Assembly: GCA_910586255.1 (NCBI GenBank)
Contig: CAJUHR010000018.1
Location: 5,963-69,962 of the forward strand
Reading direction: 5' to 3'
Length of the DNA: 64,000 bases
From: an uncultured Lachnospiraceae bacterium
GTDB lineage: Bacteria; Bacillota; Clostridia; Lachnospirales; Lachnospiraceae
In this document: positions 17,521 through 25,125 of the stretch, one piece after another
How positions within the stretch are numbered: position 1 is the first letter of the stretch
How the letters are laid out: each line of letters starts with the position of its first letter
Notes under the pieces: generated by a model
The model's database searches: none
Seen by the model: only the letters and a program-made list of their open reading frames with translations
What the model was told of the DNA's origin: nothing
Program-made: the position numbers and the translations under genes

Positions 17521-17577
17521 ATGGAACGATCCCCAAAACGGCAGCTCTCTGTGCTGAGAGCGGGACCGAGCGGCTGA
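17521..17577 (+). CDS. 18-codon leader frame ending in an RAGP motif (hypothetical)
   Basis: The frame encodes MERSPKRQLSVLRAGPSG. It starts 3 nt after the scfB stop and has a GAGG ribosome site 6 nt upstream, inside the end of scfB. RAGP is the end of the SecM arrest sequence, and R-A-G/P-P motifs are known in arrest peptides upstream of secDF and yidC in other bacteria. Here it sits directly upstream of secDF. Against this: it has no signal peptide or membrane segment, and short RAGP matches occur by chance. I treat translation and function as unproven. Confidence 0.25.
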   Translation: MERSPKRQLSVLRAGPSG

Positions 17578-17591
17578 GGCTTTGGACAGTG

Positions 17592-17726
17592 ATAGTAAAC
17601 GACAAATAAATTTGCCGTTTACTATAGCCCCTTTCGGGGGATGCGCAGGATTTTTGTGAGGTGGATTCCGCGCTTACACGCGGCAAAAATCGGTGCGGAA
17701 AACGTCATAAAGAAAAATTTATGACG
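17592..17726 (+). other. Multi-hairpin leader of secDF
   Basis: Four stems lie in 135 nt. ATAGTAAACG (17592-17601) pairs with CGTTTACTAT (17616-17625). CCCC/GGGG (17628-17639) is a small hairpin. GATTTTTG (17649-17656) pairs with CAAAAATC (17684-17691) around CCGCG/CGCGG (17668-17683). CGTCATAAA (17703-17711) pairs with TTTATGACG (17718-17726). None has a following T-run. The secDF ribosome site (AAGGAG) starts about 30 nt later. It may be a regulatory leader; no known riboswitch consensus is evident. Confidence 0.6.
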
Positions 17727-17769
17727 GTTCCTATATATAAATTGGCTACAGAAGTAAGGAGAAAAGAAA

Positions 17770-19911
17770 ATGAACAACAGTAAGGTAAAAGGAATCATAA
17801 GCCTGTTGGTTCTGCTCATTGCAGTGGGGCTGTTTGGATTTTTAGGCTATGATACCATGGACAACATCAAGCTGGGGCTGGATTTGGCAGGCGGTGTCAG
17901 TATTACCTACCAGGCAGTGGAGGCCAATCCGTCCGATGAGGATATGGCGGATACGGTATATAAGCTGCAGCAGAGAGTGCAGAACTACAGCACGGAGGCA
18001 GAGGTATACAGAGAGGGCGCAAACAGGATTAATATTGACATCCCAGGTGTCTCGGATGCCAATGCGATTCTGCAGGAGCTGGGCAAGCCAGGCTCTCTGA
18101 TATTTATTGATGAGGCCGGTCAGGTGATTCTGACAGGAGACCAGGTGGCTACGGCTAAGGTGGGACAGACCGAGCAGAACGGGATTCGTTCCTATGTGGT
18201 CAGTCTGACCTTTACCCCGGAGGGGACCAGCAGCTTTGCCGATGCTACCACGAAGAATGTGGGCAAGCATATTTCCATTATCTACGATGGGGCGATTATT
18301 TCAAGTCCCGTGGTCCGGGAGGCTATTACGGGAGGACAGTGCCAGATCGATGGCATGGCCGGATATGATGAGGCCAATAATCTGGCGTCCACAATCCGTA
18401 TCGGTTCTCTGTCTCTGGAGTTGGAGGAGCTGCGCTCTAATGTGGTGGGAGCCAAGTTAGGCCAGGAAGCCATTTCCACCAGCTTAAAGGCAGGCGCTAT
18501 CGGATTTGCCCTGGTGGCAGTGTTTATGGTTGCCGTCTATCTGGTTTCGGGTCTGGCTGCGGTGCTGGCGCTGGCTTTGTATGTGGGACTGATTCTGATT
18601 CTTTTGGCCGCCTTTGAGGTGACGCTCACTTTGCCGGGTATTGCGGGCATTATCCTGTCAGTGGGTATGGCGGTGGATGCCAATGTCATTATTTTTACCC
18701 GTATCAAGGAGGAGCTAGGACATGGCAAGGTGGTTCGGTCTGCCATTAAGACAGGCTTTAGCAAGGCTCTGTCGGCCATTGTGGACGGCAACGTGACCAC
18801 ATTGATTGCGGCGGCTGTGTTGTATTTCCGCGGTTCGGGTACGGTGAAGGGCTTTGCCACCACTCTGGCCATCGGTATTATTCTGTCCATGTTTACGGCG
18901 CTTTTTGTAACCCGGTTTGCACTGTACGGACTGTTTAATCTGGGAATCGAGGATCCCAAATTCTACGGTGTAAAGAAGGACGGGAAGCTGGTGGACTTTT
19001 TGGGAAAGAAAAAAGTGTGCTTTGCCATTTCCATTATAATGGTTGTGGCGGGATGGGGAGCAATGCTGCTTAACAATGGGCAGACGGGAAAAGCTCTCAA
19101 CTACGGTATGGATTTTACCGGCGGGACATCCACCAATGTGACCTTTAATGAGAATCTCTCTTTGGAGGATATATCCAGCAGGGTGGTTCCGGCAGTGTCC
19201 GAGATTACCGGTGATGCGGATGTTCAGACTCAGAAGGTGGAAGGCACCAATGAGGTGATTATCAAGACAAAAACATTAACCGTGGACCAGCGGCAGGCCT
19301 TGGAGGATGCCATGGTGGAGAAATTCGGCGTGGAGGCGGAGAAGATCACGGCTGAAAGTATCTCCGCGGCAGTCAGCAAGGAAATGAAGCAGGATGCAGT
19401 GGCAGCGGTGGTGATTGCCACGATTTTGATGCTTCTTTATATCTGGTTCCGGTTTAAGGATATCCGGTTTGCCACCAGTGCCATTCTGGCCCTGGTTCAT
19501 GACGTGTTGGTGGTGCTGACCTTTTATGCAGTGGCAAAATGGTCCGTGGGTTCTACATTTATTGCCTGTATGCTGACGATTGTCGGTTACTCCATCAATG
19601 CAACGATCGTTATATTTGACCGTATTCGGGAGAATCTGGCAGCAAGAACTCCCAAGCAACAGCTGGATGAGATCGTAAACCAGAGTATTACCCAGACATT
19701 TACCCGGAGCATAAACACCTCTCTGACTACTTTCATTATGGTATTTGCTCTGTTTATTCTGGGTGTGTCGTCCATTAGAGAGTTTGCTCTTCCTTTGATG
19801 ACAGGTATTGTCTGCGGAACCTATTCCTCCGTATGCGTGACCGGCGCCCTCTGGTATGTGATGACAACGGCTGCGAAAAAGAAGGGCACCAGCGCAAAGA
19901 CAGAGAAATAA
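17770..19911 (+). CDS. secDF: Protein translocase SecDF (fused SecD-SecF)
   Basis: A 713-residue fusion of SecD (residues ~1-400) and SecF (~410-713), the usual form in Firmicutes. It has an N-terminal membrane helix, the SecD signature LGLDLAGGV, a periplasm-side domain, then helices with VGMAVDANVIIFTRIKEE. The SecF half repeats this with YGMDFTGGT and VGYSINATIVIFDRIREN. It uses the proton gradient to pull exported proteins out of SecYEG. Neighbours tgt and yajC follow in the same direction, as in many bacteria. The start has TAAGGAG 9 nt upstream. Confidence 0.97.
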   Translation: MNNSKVKGIISLLVLLIAVGLFGFLGYDTMDNIKLGLDLAGGVSITYQAVEANPSDEDMADTVYKLQQRVQNYSTEAEVYREGANRINIDIPGVSDANAILQELGKPGSLIFIDEAGQVILTGDQVATAKVGQTEQNGIRSYVVSLTFTPEGTSSFADATTKNVGKHISIIYDGAIISSPVVREAITGGQCQIDGMAGYDEANNLASTIRIGSLSLELEELRSNVVGAKLGQEAISTSLKAGAIGFALVAVFMVAVYLVSGLAAVLALALYVGLILILLAAFEVTLTLPGIAGIILSVGMAVDANVIIFTRIKEELGHGKVVRSAIKTGFSKALSAIVDGNVTTLIAAAVLYFRGSGTVKGFATTLAIGIILSMFTALFVTRFALYGLFNLGIEDPKFYGVKKDGKLVDFLGKKKVCFAISIIMVVAGWGAMLLNNGQTGKALNYGMDFTGGTSTNVTFNENLSLEDISSRVVPAVSEITGDADVQTQKVEGTNEVIIKTKTLTVDQRQALEDAMVEKFGVEAEKITAESISAAVSKEMKQDAVAAVVIATILMLLYIWFRFKDIRFATSAILALVHDVLVVLTFYAVAKWSVGSTFIACMLTIVGYSINATIVIFDRIRENLAARTPKQQLDEIVNQSITQTFTRSINTSLTTFIMVFALFILGVSSIREFALPLMTGIVCGTYSSVCVTGALWYVMTTAAKKKGTSAKTEK

Positions 19912-19934
19912 AAGCCCAAAAAAGAGGAGCGCGG

Positions 19935-21074
19935 ATGAGATATAAATTGATTACAACGGACGGACGAGCCAAAAGGGCGGAGGTCCAAACGGTTCACGGT
20001 ACCATTCAGACGCCGGTTTTTATGAATGTGGGAACCGTGGCGGCAATTAAGGGGGCTGTGTCTACTGATGACCTGCGCCTGATCGGTACACAGGTGGAGC
20101 TTTCCAATACTTACCATTTGCATGTGCGCACCGGAGATAAGCTGATTCGCCGGCTTGGAGGGCTTCATCGGTTTATGAACTGGGACCGGCCGATTCTCAC
20201 GGACTCCGGCGGGTTCCAGGTATTTTCCTTGGCAGGGCTCCGCAAGATTAAAGAAGAGGGCGTTTACTTTAATTCTCACATTGACGGAAGGAAGATTTTC
20301 ATGGGGCCGGAGGAAAGCATGCAGATTCAGTCCAATCTCGGCTCCACCATTGCCATGGCCTTTGATGAGTGTCCTTCCAGCCGGGCTGATTATGAATATA
20401 TCAGAAATTCTGTGGATCGGACGACCCGGTGGCTGGAAAGGTGCAAAAAGGAGATGGCGCGGCTTAATTCGCTGCCGGATACAGTGAACAGGAATCAGCT
20501 TTTATTCGGAATCAATCAGGGCGGAGTGATAGAATCTATTCGCGTTGACCATGCAAAGACCATTGCAGAGATGGATCTGGACGGATATGCCATTGGCGGT
20601 CTGGCTGTGGGGGAGAGCCATGAGGAGATGTACCGGATTTTGGATGTGACGGTTCCTCATCTTCCTCAGAATAAGCCCACTTACCTGATGGGCGTGGGCA
20701 CGCCTGCCAATATTCTGGAGGCAGTGGAGCGGGGAGTGGACTTTTTTGACTGTGTATATCCGTCCCGGAACGGGCGCCACAGCCATGTGTACACAAACCA
20801 GGGAAAGCTGAATCTTTTGAACCAGAAATACGAGCTGGATTCCCGTCCCATTGAGGAAGGCTGCCAGTGCCCGGCATGTCGTTCCTACACCAGGGCATAC
20901 ATCCGCCATCTCTTTAAGGCAAAAGAAATGCTGGGAATGCGATTATGTGTCTTGCACAATTTGTATTTTTATAATACAATGATGAAAGAGATCCGCGATG
21001 CAATCGAAGAACACCGTTATGGGGACTATAAGGCAAGAAAGCTTGGAGGAATGGAGGAAGGTGCCCGGGATTGA
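19935..21074 (+). CDS. tgt: Queuine tRNA-ribosyltransferase
   Basis: A 379-residue TGT that swaps guanine 34 of GUN-anticodon tRNAs for preQ1/queuine. DSGGFQVFSL carries the catalytic-base Asp region, FGINQGG and YAIGGLAVGE are substrate-binding loops, and the zinc site is CQCPACRSYTRAYIRHLF. The reading frame is open further upstream, but the ATG at 19935 has GAGGAG 7 nt before it and gives the family N-terminus MRYKLITTDGRAKRAEV. It follows secDF by 23 bp. Confidence 0.96.
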   Translation: MRYKLITTDGRAKRAEVQTVHGTIQTPVFMNVGTVAAIKGAVSTDDLRLIGTQVELSNTYHLHVRTGDKLIRRLGGLHRFMNWDRPILTDSGGFQVFSLAGLRKIKEEGVYFNSHIDGRKIFMGPEESMQIQSNLGSTIAMAFDECPSSRADYEYIRNSVDRTTRWLERCKKEMARLNSLPDTVNRNQLLFGINQGGVIESIRVDHAKTIAEMDLDGYAIGGLAVGESHEEMYRILDVTVPHLPQNKPTYLMGVGTPANILEAVERGVDFFDCVYPSRNGRHSHVYTNQGKLNLLNQKYELDSRPIEEGCQCPACRSYTRAYIRHLFKAKEMLGMRLCVLHNLYFYNTMMKEIRDAIEEHRYGDYKARKLGGMEEGARD

Positions 21075-21207
21075 CGGAAAAATTTGGGAAAATCCGACAG
21101 AATCCGGAGATTGGCCCAGGTATAAAACGGTACGAAACAAATACTAAAAAGAAAGAAAAAACAGTTTCCCGGCAAGGCGGCGGGATGAGCTGTGAGGAGG
21201 AATTTTT

Positions 21208-21504
21208 ATGTTAGTAGCGACACAAACTGGCGGGATGCCGGTCTCCCTGTTATTTGGTTATATTATCTTTTTCATCGTCCTGATGTATTTTATGATGATT
21301 CGCCCCCAGCAGAAGGAGAAGAAAAAACGCGAGGAGCTGATGGCCAGCATAGCAATTGGAGATACGGTATTGACCAGCAGCGGATTTTACGGAGTCATCA
21401 TTGATATGACGGATGACACAGTGATTGTGGAGTTTGGAAGTGACCGTCATTGCCGAATTCCTATGCAGAAGGCGGCGGTCGTGCAGGTGGAGAAGCCTCA
21501 ATAG
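21208..21504 (+). CDS. yajC: Preprotein translocase subunit YajC
   Basis: A 98-residue protein with one membrane helix (LLFGYIIFFIVLMYFMMI) followed by the hallmark RPQQKEKKKREE and a small beta domain (GDTVLTSSGFYGVIIDMTDDTVIVE). It associates with SecDF in the membrane. AGGAGG lies 6 nt before the ATG. It ends the scf-sec-tgt cluster. Confidence 0.95.
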   Translation: MLVATQTGGMPVSLLFGYIIFFIVLMYFMMIRPQQKEKKKREELMASIAIGDTVLTSSGFYGVIIDMTDDTVIVEFGSDRHCRIPMQKAAVVQVEKPQ

Positions 21505-21527
21505 AGGCACAGGAAAGGGAAGACATT

Positions 21528-21831
21528 GTTACTGTTCACTCCATGACTAATCACTTCGCGGATTAGTCATGAGCCAGTACAGTTATGGGGCCATTGTGGG
21601 ATCCGGAATGTCTTCTCTTTTTTATGTTGCTTTTTAGTAAAAAATATGTTATTCTAAAATTGCTTATCAAAGAAAATCTGTTTTTCAGTAGTTCTGGTAT
21701 GGTGAAAGCCATCCGTGCCGATTGTCTCAATCGGGAAATCAATGTTTGGTAGGATAGGAATAGGATTTGTTTTTGGAAAAGAATGGATGCCGTTTTGGCA
21801 GATGCTGTTATGTTCATCTGTGAACAGTAAC
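21528..21831. repeat. Repeat-flanked spacer after yajC (REP-like palindromes)
   Basis: GTTACTGTTCA (21528-21538) and its exact complement TGAACAGTAAC (21821-21831) bracket a ~300-bp AT-rich spacer with no convincing gene. Just inside the left end is a perfect hairpin CATGACTAATC...GATTAGTCATG (21542-21571), then GAGCCAGTACAGTTATGGGG. Relatives of these words recur at 35569, 39895, 42793, 44514 and 62415. The segment could be a small non-autonomous mobile element or two separate REP-like repeats. Confidence 0.5.
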
Positions 21832-21944
21832 ACAAACGGCAAAACAGAGAGGGGGATGGCTATGGAGGCGCGCTGACATTATAGTGGAAAAAATGTTAGT
21901 ATTGAGAAGAACAAAGACGAGAAAACAATGAAGGAGGGATGAAA

Positions 21945-22529
21945 ATGAGTGAAGAAACCAGATTGATTTTAGACAAATTAGATTGTATGCAGAGTGATAT
22001 AAAAGAAGTGAAAGAAAAGGTTGATTCTCTTGACAAGAGGGTTGGCTCCCTGGAAAAGAAGGTTGACGCTTTGGAAGAGAAGGTTGATTCTCTTAACAGG
22101 AGGGTTGGTTCCCTGGAAAAGAAGGTTGACTCTTTGAAAGAGAAGGTTGACTCTCTTGACAAGAGGGTTGGCTCTCTGGAAGAGAAGGTTGACTCTCTTG
22201 ACAAGAGGGTTGGCTCTCTGGAAAAGAAAGTCGATTCTTTGGAAAAGAAAGTCGATTCTTTGGAAAAGAACGTTGGTTCTCTGGAAGTGAATGTTGCCTC
22301 TTTAAACATCAGAATGGATCGAGTGGAGGAATCTATAAAAAGGATGGATATAACTCTTGAAAACAAGTTCTGGAAAGCAGTTGAAACGATTGGTGAGGGG
22401 CATGATTTTCTGAAAATGGGAGTGGAGGAAGCCAGAACCATGCAGTTAAAAAGCGAGTGGATGGAGGTGCACATTCTTAAGCTGGAGTCCGATATGCTGC
22501 TGGTAAAGGAGAAAGTGGGAATTGCCTGA
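21945..22529 (+). CDS. Heptad-repeat coiled-coil protein (hypothetical)
   Basis: I do not recognise this gene by name. It encodes ~194 residues, mostly a long parallel-type coiled coil: fourteen heptads of the form V(D/G)SL(D/E)KR/K, preceded and followed by more degenerate ones. The tail (WKAVETIGEGHDFLKMGVEE and EWMEVHILKLESDMLLVKEK) is also helical. No signal peptide or membrane segment is seen, so it is probably cytosolic. The ATG at 21945 lies 6 nt after AAGGAGGG; an ATG at 21939 is too close. Repeat number could vary between strains by slippage. Confidence 0.75.
   Translation: MSEETRLILDKLDCMQSDIKEVKEKVDSLDKRVGSLEKKVDALEEKVDSLNRRVGSLEKKVDSLKEKVDSLDKRVGSLEEKVDSLDKRVGSLEKKVDSLEKKVDSLEKNVGSLEVNVASLNIRMDRVEESIKRMDITLENKFWKAVETIGEGHDFLKMGVEEARTMQLKSEWMEVHILKLESDMLLVKEKVGIA
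22020..22313 (+). repeat. Fourteen tandem 21-bp coding repeats
   Basis: Near-identical 21-bp units (GTTGACTCTCTTGACAAGAG and variants) run in frame and encode the V-D/G-S-L-x-K-K heptads. The opposite strand is also open across the repeat, which creates a false long frame there. Confidence 0.9.
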
Positions 22530-22670
22530 GCACAGCAAGTTTGAGAGGGATTAAATCGATTAAGGAAAACGTAAGACAACGTAAGGGCCTTTGAACTTGT
22601 ATTTGACGGACAATTGGATATAATTAGGAATAACAAATGGATAGACCTAAAAAGGAGGCAGAATCGATTT

Positions 22671-24398
22671 ATGAGAAAATATCCAATTGGAAAAAGTGTG
22701 ATAGTTTTGGCCCTGGCAGTGTTTTTAGCCGGAACGAGCAGTATTTGTACAATGGCAAATCCTGAGGAAAGCGCTTCTGAGACAGAGGAGGCAGTAAAGC
22801 CGGCTCCCTCAGAGTTTGCCCATATTACGTCCTGCGCCATTGAGGGCGGAAATCAGATTGCCATCCGCGGGCAGATGGAGGGAACCTGGTCAGATCCGGT
22901 CTTTTATGATAATTATCTGTATCTGTTTGAATTGCAGCCCTACCAGGACAGTTTAGATGGCAGGACGGATTACTGCGGGTGGATAACCAAAGGAGATGCG
23001 CTGTCCTTTGACATCCCTCTGAATCTGGGAACGGAAAAGAACCGCCTTTACTCCCGGTTCGTTGTGGCAGTGTATGACGGGCAGGGCTATACCCAGGTTA
23101 GCAATACAGCCTATGTGACCAATCCGGAGGTGCTGGCAAAGCACACGGATCCTTACCGGACGGCCCAAAACAAAAAGGGCCTTTTAATTCAGAATACGGA
23201 CAGTATGGTGGCAGATGCTTTTGAACTGGGGGTAAACCACGTGATTGTCAATATTCCGTTCCATCATATTTTGGGACAGGGGATTGACTATACCTATGAC
23301 GGAAAAAATTACAGCTTTAACAAAGAGGTGCTGGAAAATCTGGACTATACAATCCGGCGTATGTCGGAAAAAAGCATGACTGTCACGGCGGTTATTCTGA
23401 ACGGGTGGAATGGGAATACACCTCAGCTGGTCTATCCGGGTGTCACAAAGCAGCCGGAAAACCAGGTTTTTTACTATGGTTTTAATGCGTCAACCAAGGA
23501 GGGCTATGAAACGATCAAGGCCATTGCCTCATTTCTGGCAGAGCGATACAGCAGCCTGTCCTCCCCTTACGGCAAGGTTTCCAACTGGATCATTGGCAAT
23601 GAGATCAACAATCAGCAGTGGAATTATGTGGGTCCCATGGGGATTGATCAGTATATTCAGGAGTATGAGCGGGCATTTCGGGTATTTTACACAGCCATCC
23701 GCAGTACCAATCAGAATGACCGGCTGTTTTTTTCCACAGATTACAACTGGAATCATGAGGCCAACGGAACCACAAAGTATGGTGCAAAGGAGATTGTGGA
23801 TAAATTTGCAGACAAGACAGGAGCCGGCGGATCGATGGACTGGGGGCTGGCTTACCATCCCTACTCGATTCCTCTGACCGAGCCGGAGTTTTGGGATGAC
23901 GATCAGACCGGCCTGATCAAAAATGATGCCGGATCGCCGGTGGTGAATCTTAAAAATCTGAGCGTATTGACAGATTATATGCAGAATCCGCAGCTGCGGG
24001 GAAGAGACGGAAAGGTGCGCCATATTATCCTGTCGGAACAGGGCTTTACCTCCGTCAGCGCTACCAGAGGAGAGAATAATGATTTACAGGCAGCGGCCAT
24101 AGCCTATGCCTATTATATAGCGGACAGCAATCCGTACATTGACGCGTTTATTATGAGCAGGCAGGTGGATGCGCCTTCGGAGGCGGCGGCATCTCAGAAT
24201 TTTGGTTTGTGGAAATGCGATATGAACAAGCCCAATGACATTGTTCCCACTATGCGGAAAAAGTCATGGACTGTATATAAAAATATTGACAACCGCAAGG
24301 CAACGCTGGAGACTACGGAGTTTGCCAAATCGATTATCGGGATACAAAAGTGGAGCGATGTGATTCCCGGTTTCCGGTGGAGATCCCAGGAAAAGTAA
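22671..24398 (+). CDS. Exported DUF5722-type protein with glycosidase-like barrel
   Basis: A 575-residue protein with a signal peptide (MRKYPIGKSVIVLALAVFLA, cleavage near SSICTMA). It resembles DUF5722 proteins. Residues ~30-140 form a beta domain and the rest looks like a TIM barrel. The motif WIIGNEINNQQWN looks like the acid/base Glu of clan GH-A glycosidases, and HIILSEQGFTS later could supply the nucleophile Glu. I infer a secreted or surface glycan-acting enzyme, with no proof of substrate. The ATG at 22671 follows AAAGGAGG by 13 nt. Confidence 0.75.
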   Translation: MRKYPIGKSVIVLALAVFLAGTSSICTMANPEESASETEEAVKPAPSEFAHITSCAIEGGNQIAIRGQMEGTWSDPVFYDNYLYLFELQPYQDSLDGRTDYCGWITKGDALSFDIPLNLGTEKNRLYSRFVVAVYDGQGYTQVSNTAYVTNPEVLAKHTDPYRTAQNKKGLLIQNTDSMVADAFELGVNHVIVNIPFHHILGQGIDYTYDGKNYSFNKEVLENLDYTIRRMSEKSMTVTAVILNGWNGNTPQLVYPGVTKQPENQVFYYGFNASTKEGYETIKAIASFLAERYSSLSSPYGKVSNWIIGNEINNQQWNYVGPMGIDQYIQEYERAFRVFYTAIRSTNQNDRLFFSTDYNWNHEANGTTKYGAKEIVDKFADKTGAGGSMDWGLAYHPYSIPLTEPEFWDDDQTGLIKNDAGSPVVNLKNLSVLTDYMQNPQLRGRDGKVRHIILSEQGFTSVSATRGENNDLQAAAIAYAYYIADSNPYIDAFIMSRQVDAPSEAAASQNFGLWKCDMNKPNDIVPTMRKKSWTVYKNIDNRKATLETTEFAKSIIGIQKWSDVIPGFRWRSQEK

Positions 24399-24437
24399 GC
24401 GGACAAAACAGGCAGGGAAGCACAGAGGTTATGATCT

Positions 24438-24962
24438 ATGAAGGATAAAGGGAGAGCAGCACAAAAGTTCCCGGCATTGTACGGGATGTTGATTGCCCTG
24501 GCATTTATTTTCAGCTACGTGGAAGCTATGTTCCCCATTCCGGTGCCTGTGCCCGGGGTGAAGCTGGGGCTGGCCAACCTGGTCAATGTGGTGGGACTTT
24601 ACACCGTGGGAGCGGCAGGAACCATAGCGGTGGCGCTAATAAGGATCGTGCTGTCAGGCTTTACCTTTGGCAATACCTTCAGCATGCTCTATGGGCTGGC
24701 CGGGGGAGCAGCGAGCATGGCGGTTATGGTGGCTGCAAAGAAAAGCGGATGGCTGGGAACCGTGGGAGTCAGCATTTTGGGAGGAGTTTTCCATAATATC
24801 GGGCAGCTGTTGGTGGCATCCTGGGTGGTGAAAACATGGGGCGTGTTTGCCTATTTTCCCCTGCTTTTTGCAGCCGGGGTGGTGACTGGAGGGATTATCG
24901 GGCTTTTGGGCGGTCTGGTGGCGGAACGGATCGGACCGGCTTTGAAGCGGGGAGACAAATGA
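24438..24962 (+). CDS. Gx transporter family protein (heptaprenyl diphosphate synthase component I-like)
   Basis: A 174-residue membrane protein with about five hydrophobic segments rich in Gly (LYTVGAAGTIAVALIRIVLSG, FSMLYGLAGGAASMAVMVAA). This matches the Gx / HepS-component-I family, which resembles energy-coupling-factor S-components. In many Clostridia it clusters with ApbE-type genes; here an ApbE gene lies 1.8 kb away with galT between. The transported compound is not known. Confidence 0.8.
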   Translation: MKDKGRAAQKFPALYGMLIALAFIFSYVEAMFPIPVPVPGVKLGLANLVNVVGLYTVGAAGTIAVALIRIVLSGFTFGNTFSMLYGLAGGAASMAVMVAAKKSGWLGTVGVSILGGVFHNIGQLLVASWVVKTWGVFAYFPLLFAAGVVTGGIIGLLGGLVAERIGPALKRGDK

Positions 24963-25125
24963 TAACAAAGATAACAGAGTACATTATTCCATAGCAATTT
25001 TTTCCAAAAAGAGTTATACTGGAACAGATAAGAGGCTGCAAAAGCCAGAGAGCCTGGCAGAGAGAAGGCTTTAAAGGGAAACGCGGCGGTTGCGGCAAAA
25101 TAAAAACCGGGAGGTTGGGGTACAG

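Noticed and set aside
17661..17783. 40-codon GTG frame overlapping the secDF start as a leader peptide
   Set aside because: Poor ribosome site and a charged sequence with no arrest or export features; it runs through the hairpins.
19833..19934. Longer tgt start reaching into secDF
   Set aside because: The ATG at 19935 has a GAGGAG site and gives the normal family N-terminus; the extension overlaps secDF coding sequence.
21654..21842. Minus-strand 62-codon frame in the repeat-bracketed spacer
   Set aside because: No ribosome site, no family resemblance, and two overlapping frames are equally open in this AT-rich stretch.
22020..22313. Regular 21-bp repeats considered as a CRISPR array
   Set aside because: Units are directly tandem without spacers, are in frame and encode heptads; no cas genes are present.
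21896..22840. 314-codon minus-strand frame rich in REPTFFSKEST repeats
   Set aside because: It is the opposite-strand shadow of the in-frame 21-bp repeats; the plus strand has the ribosome site and a sensible coiled-coil product.
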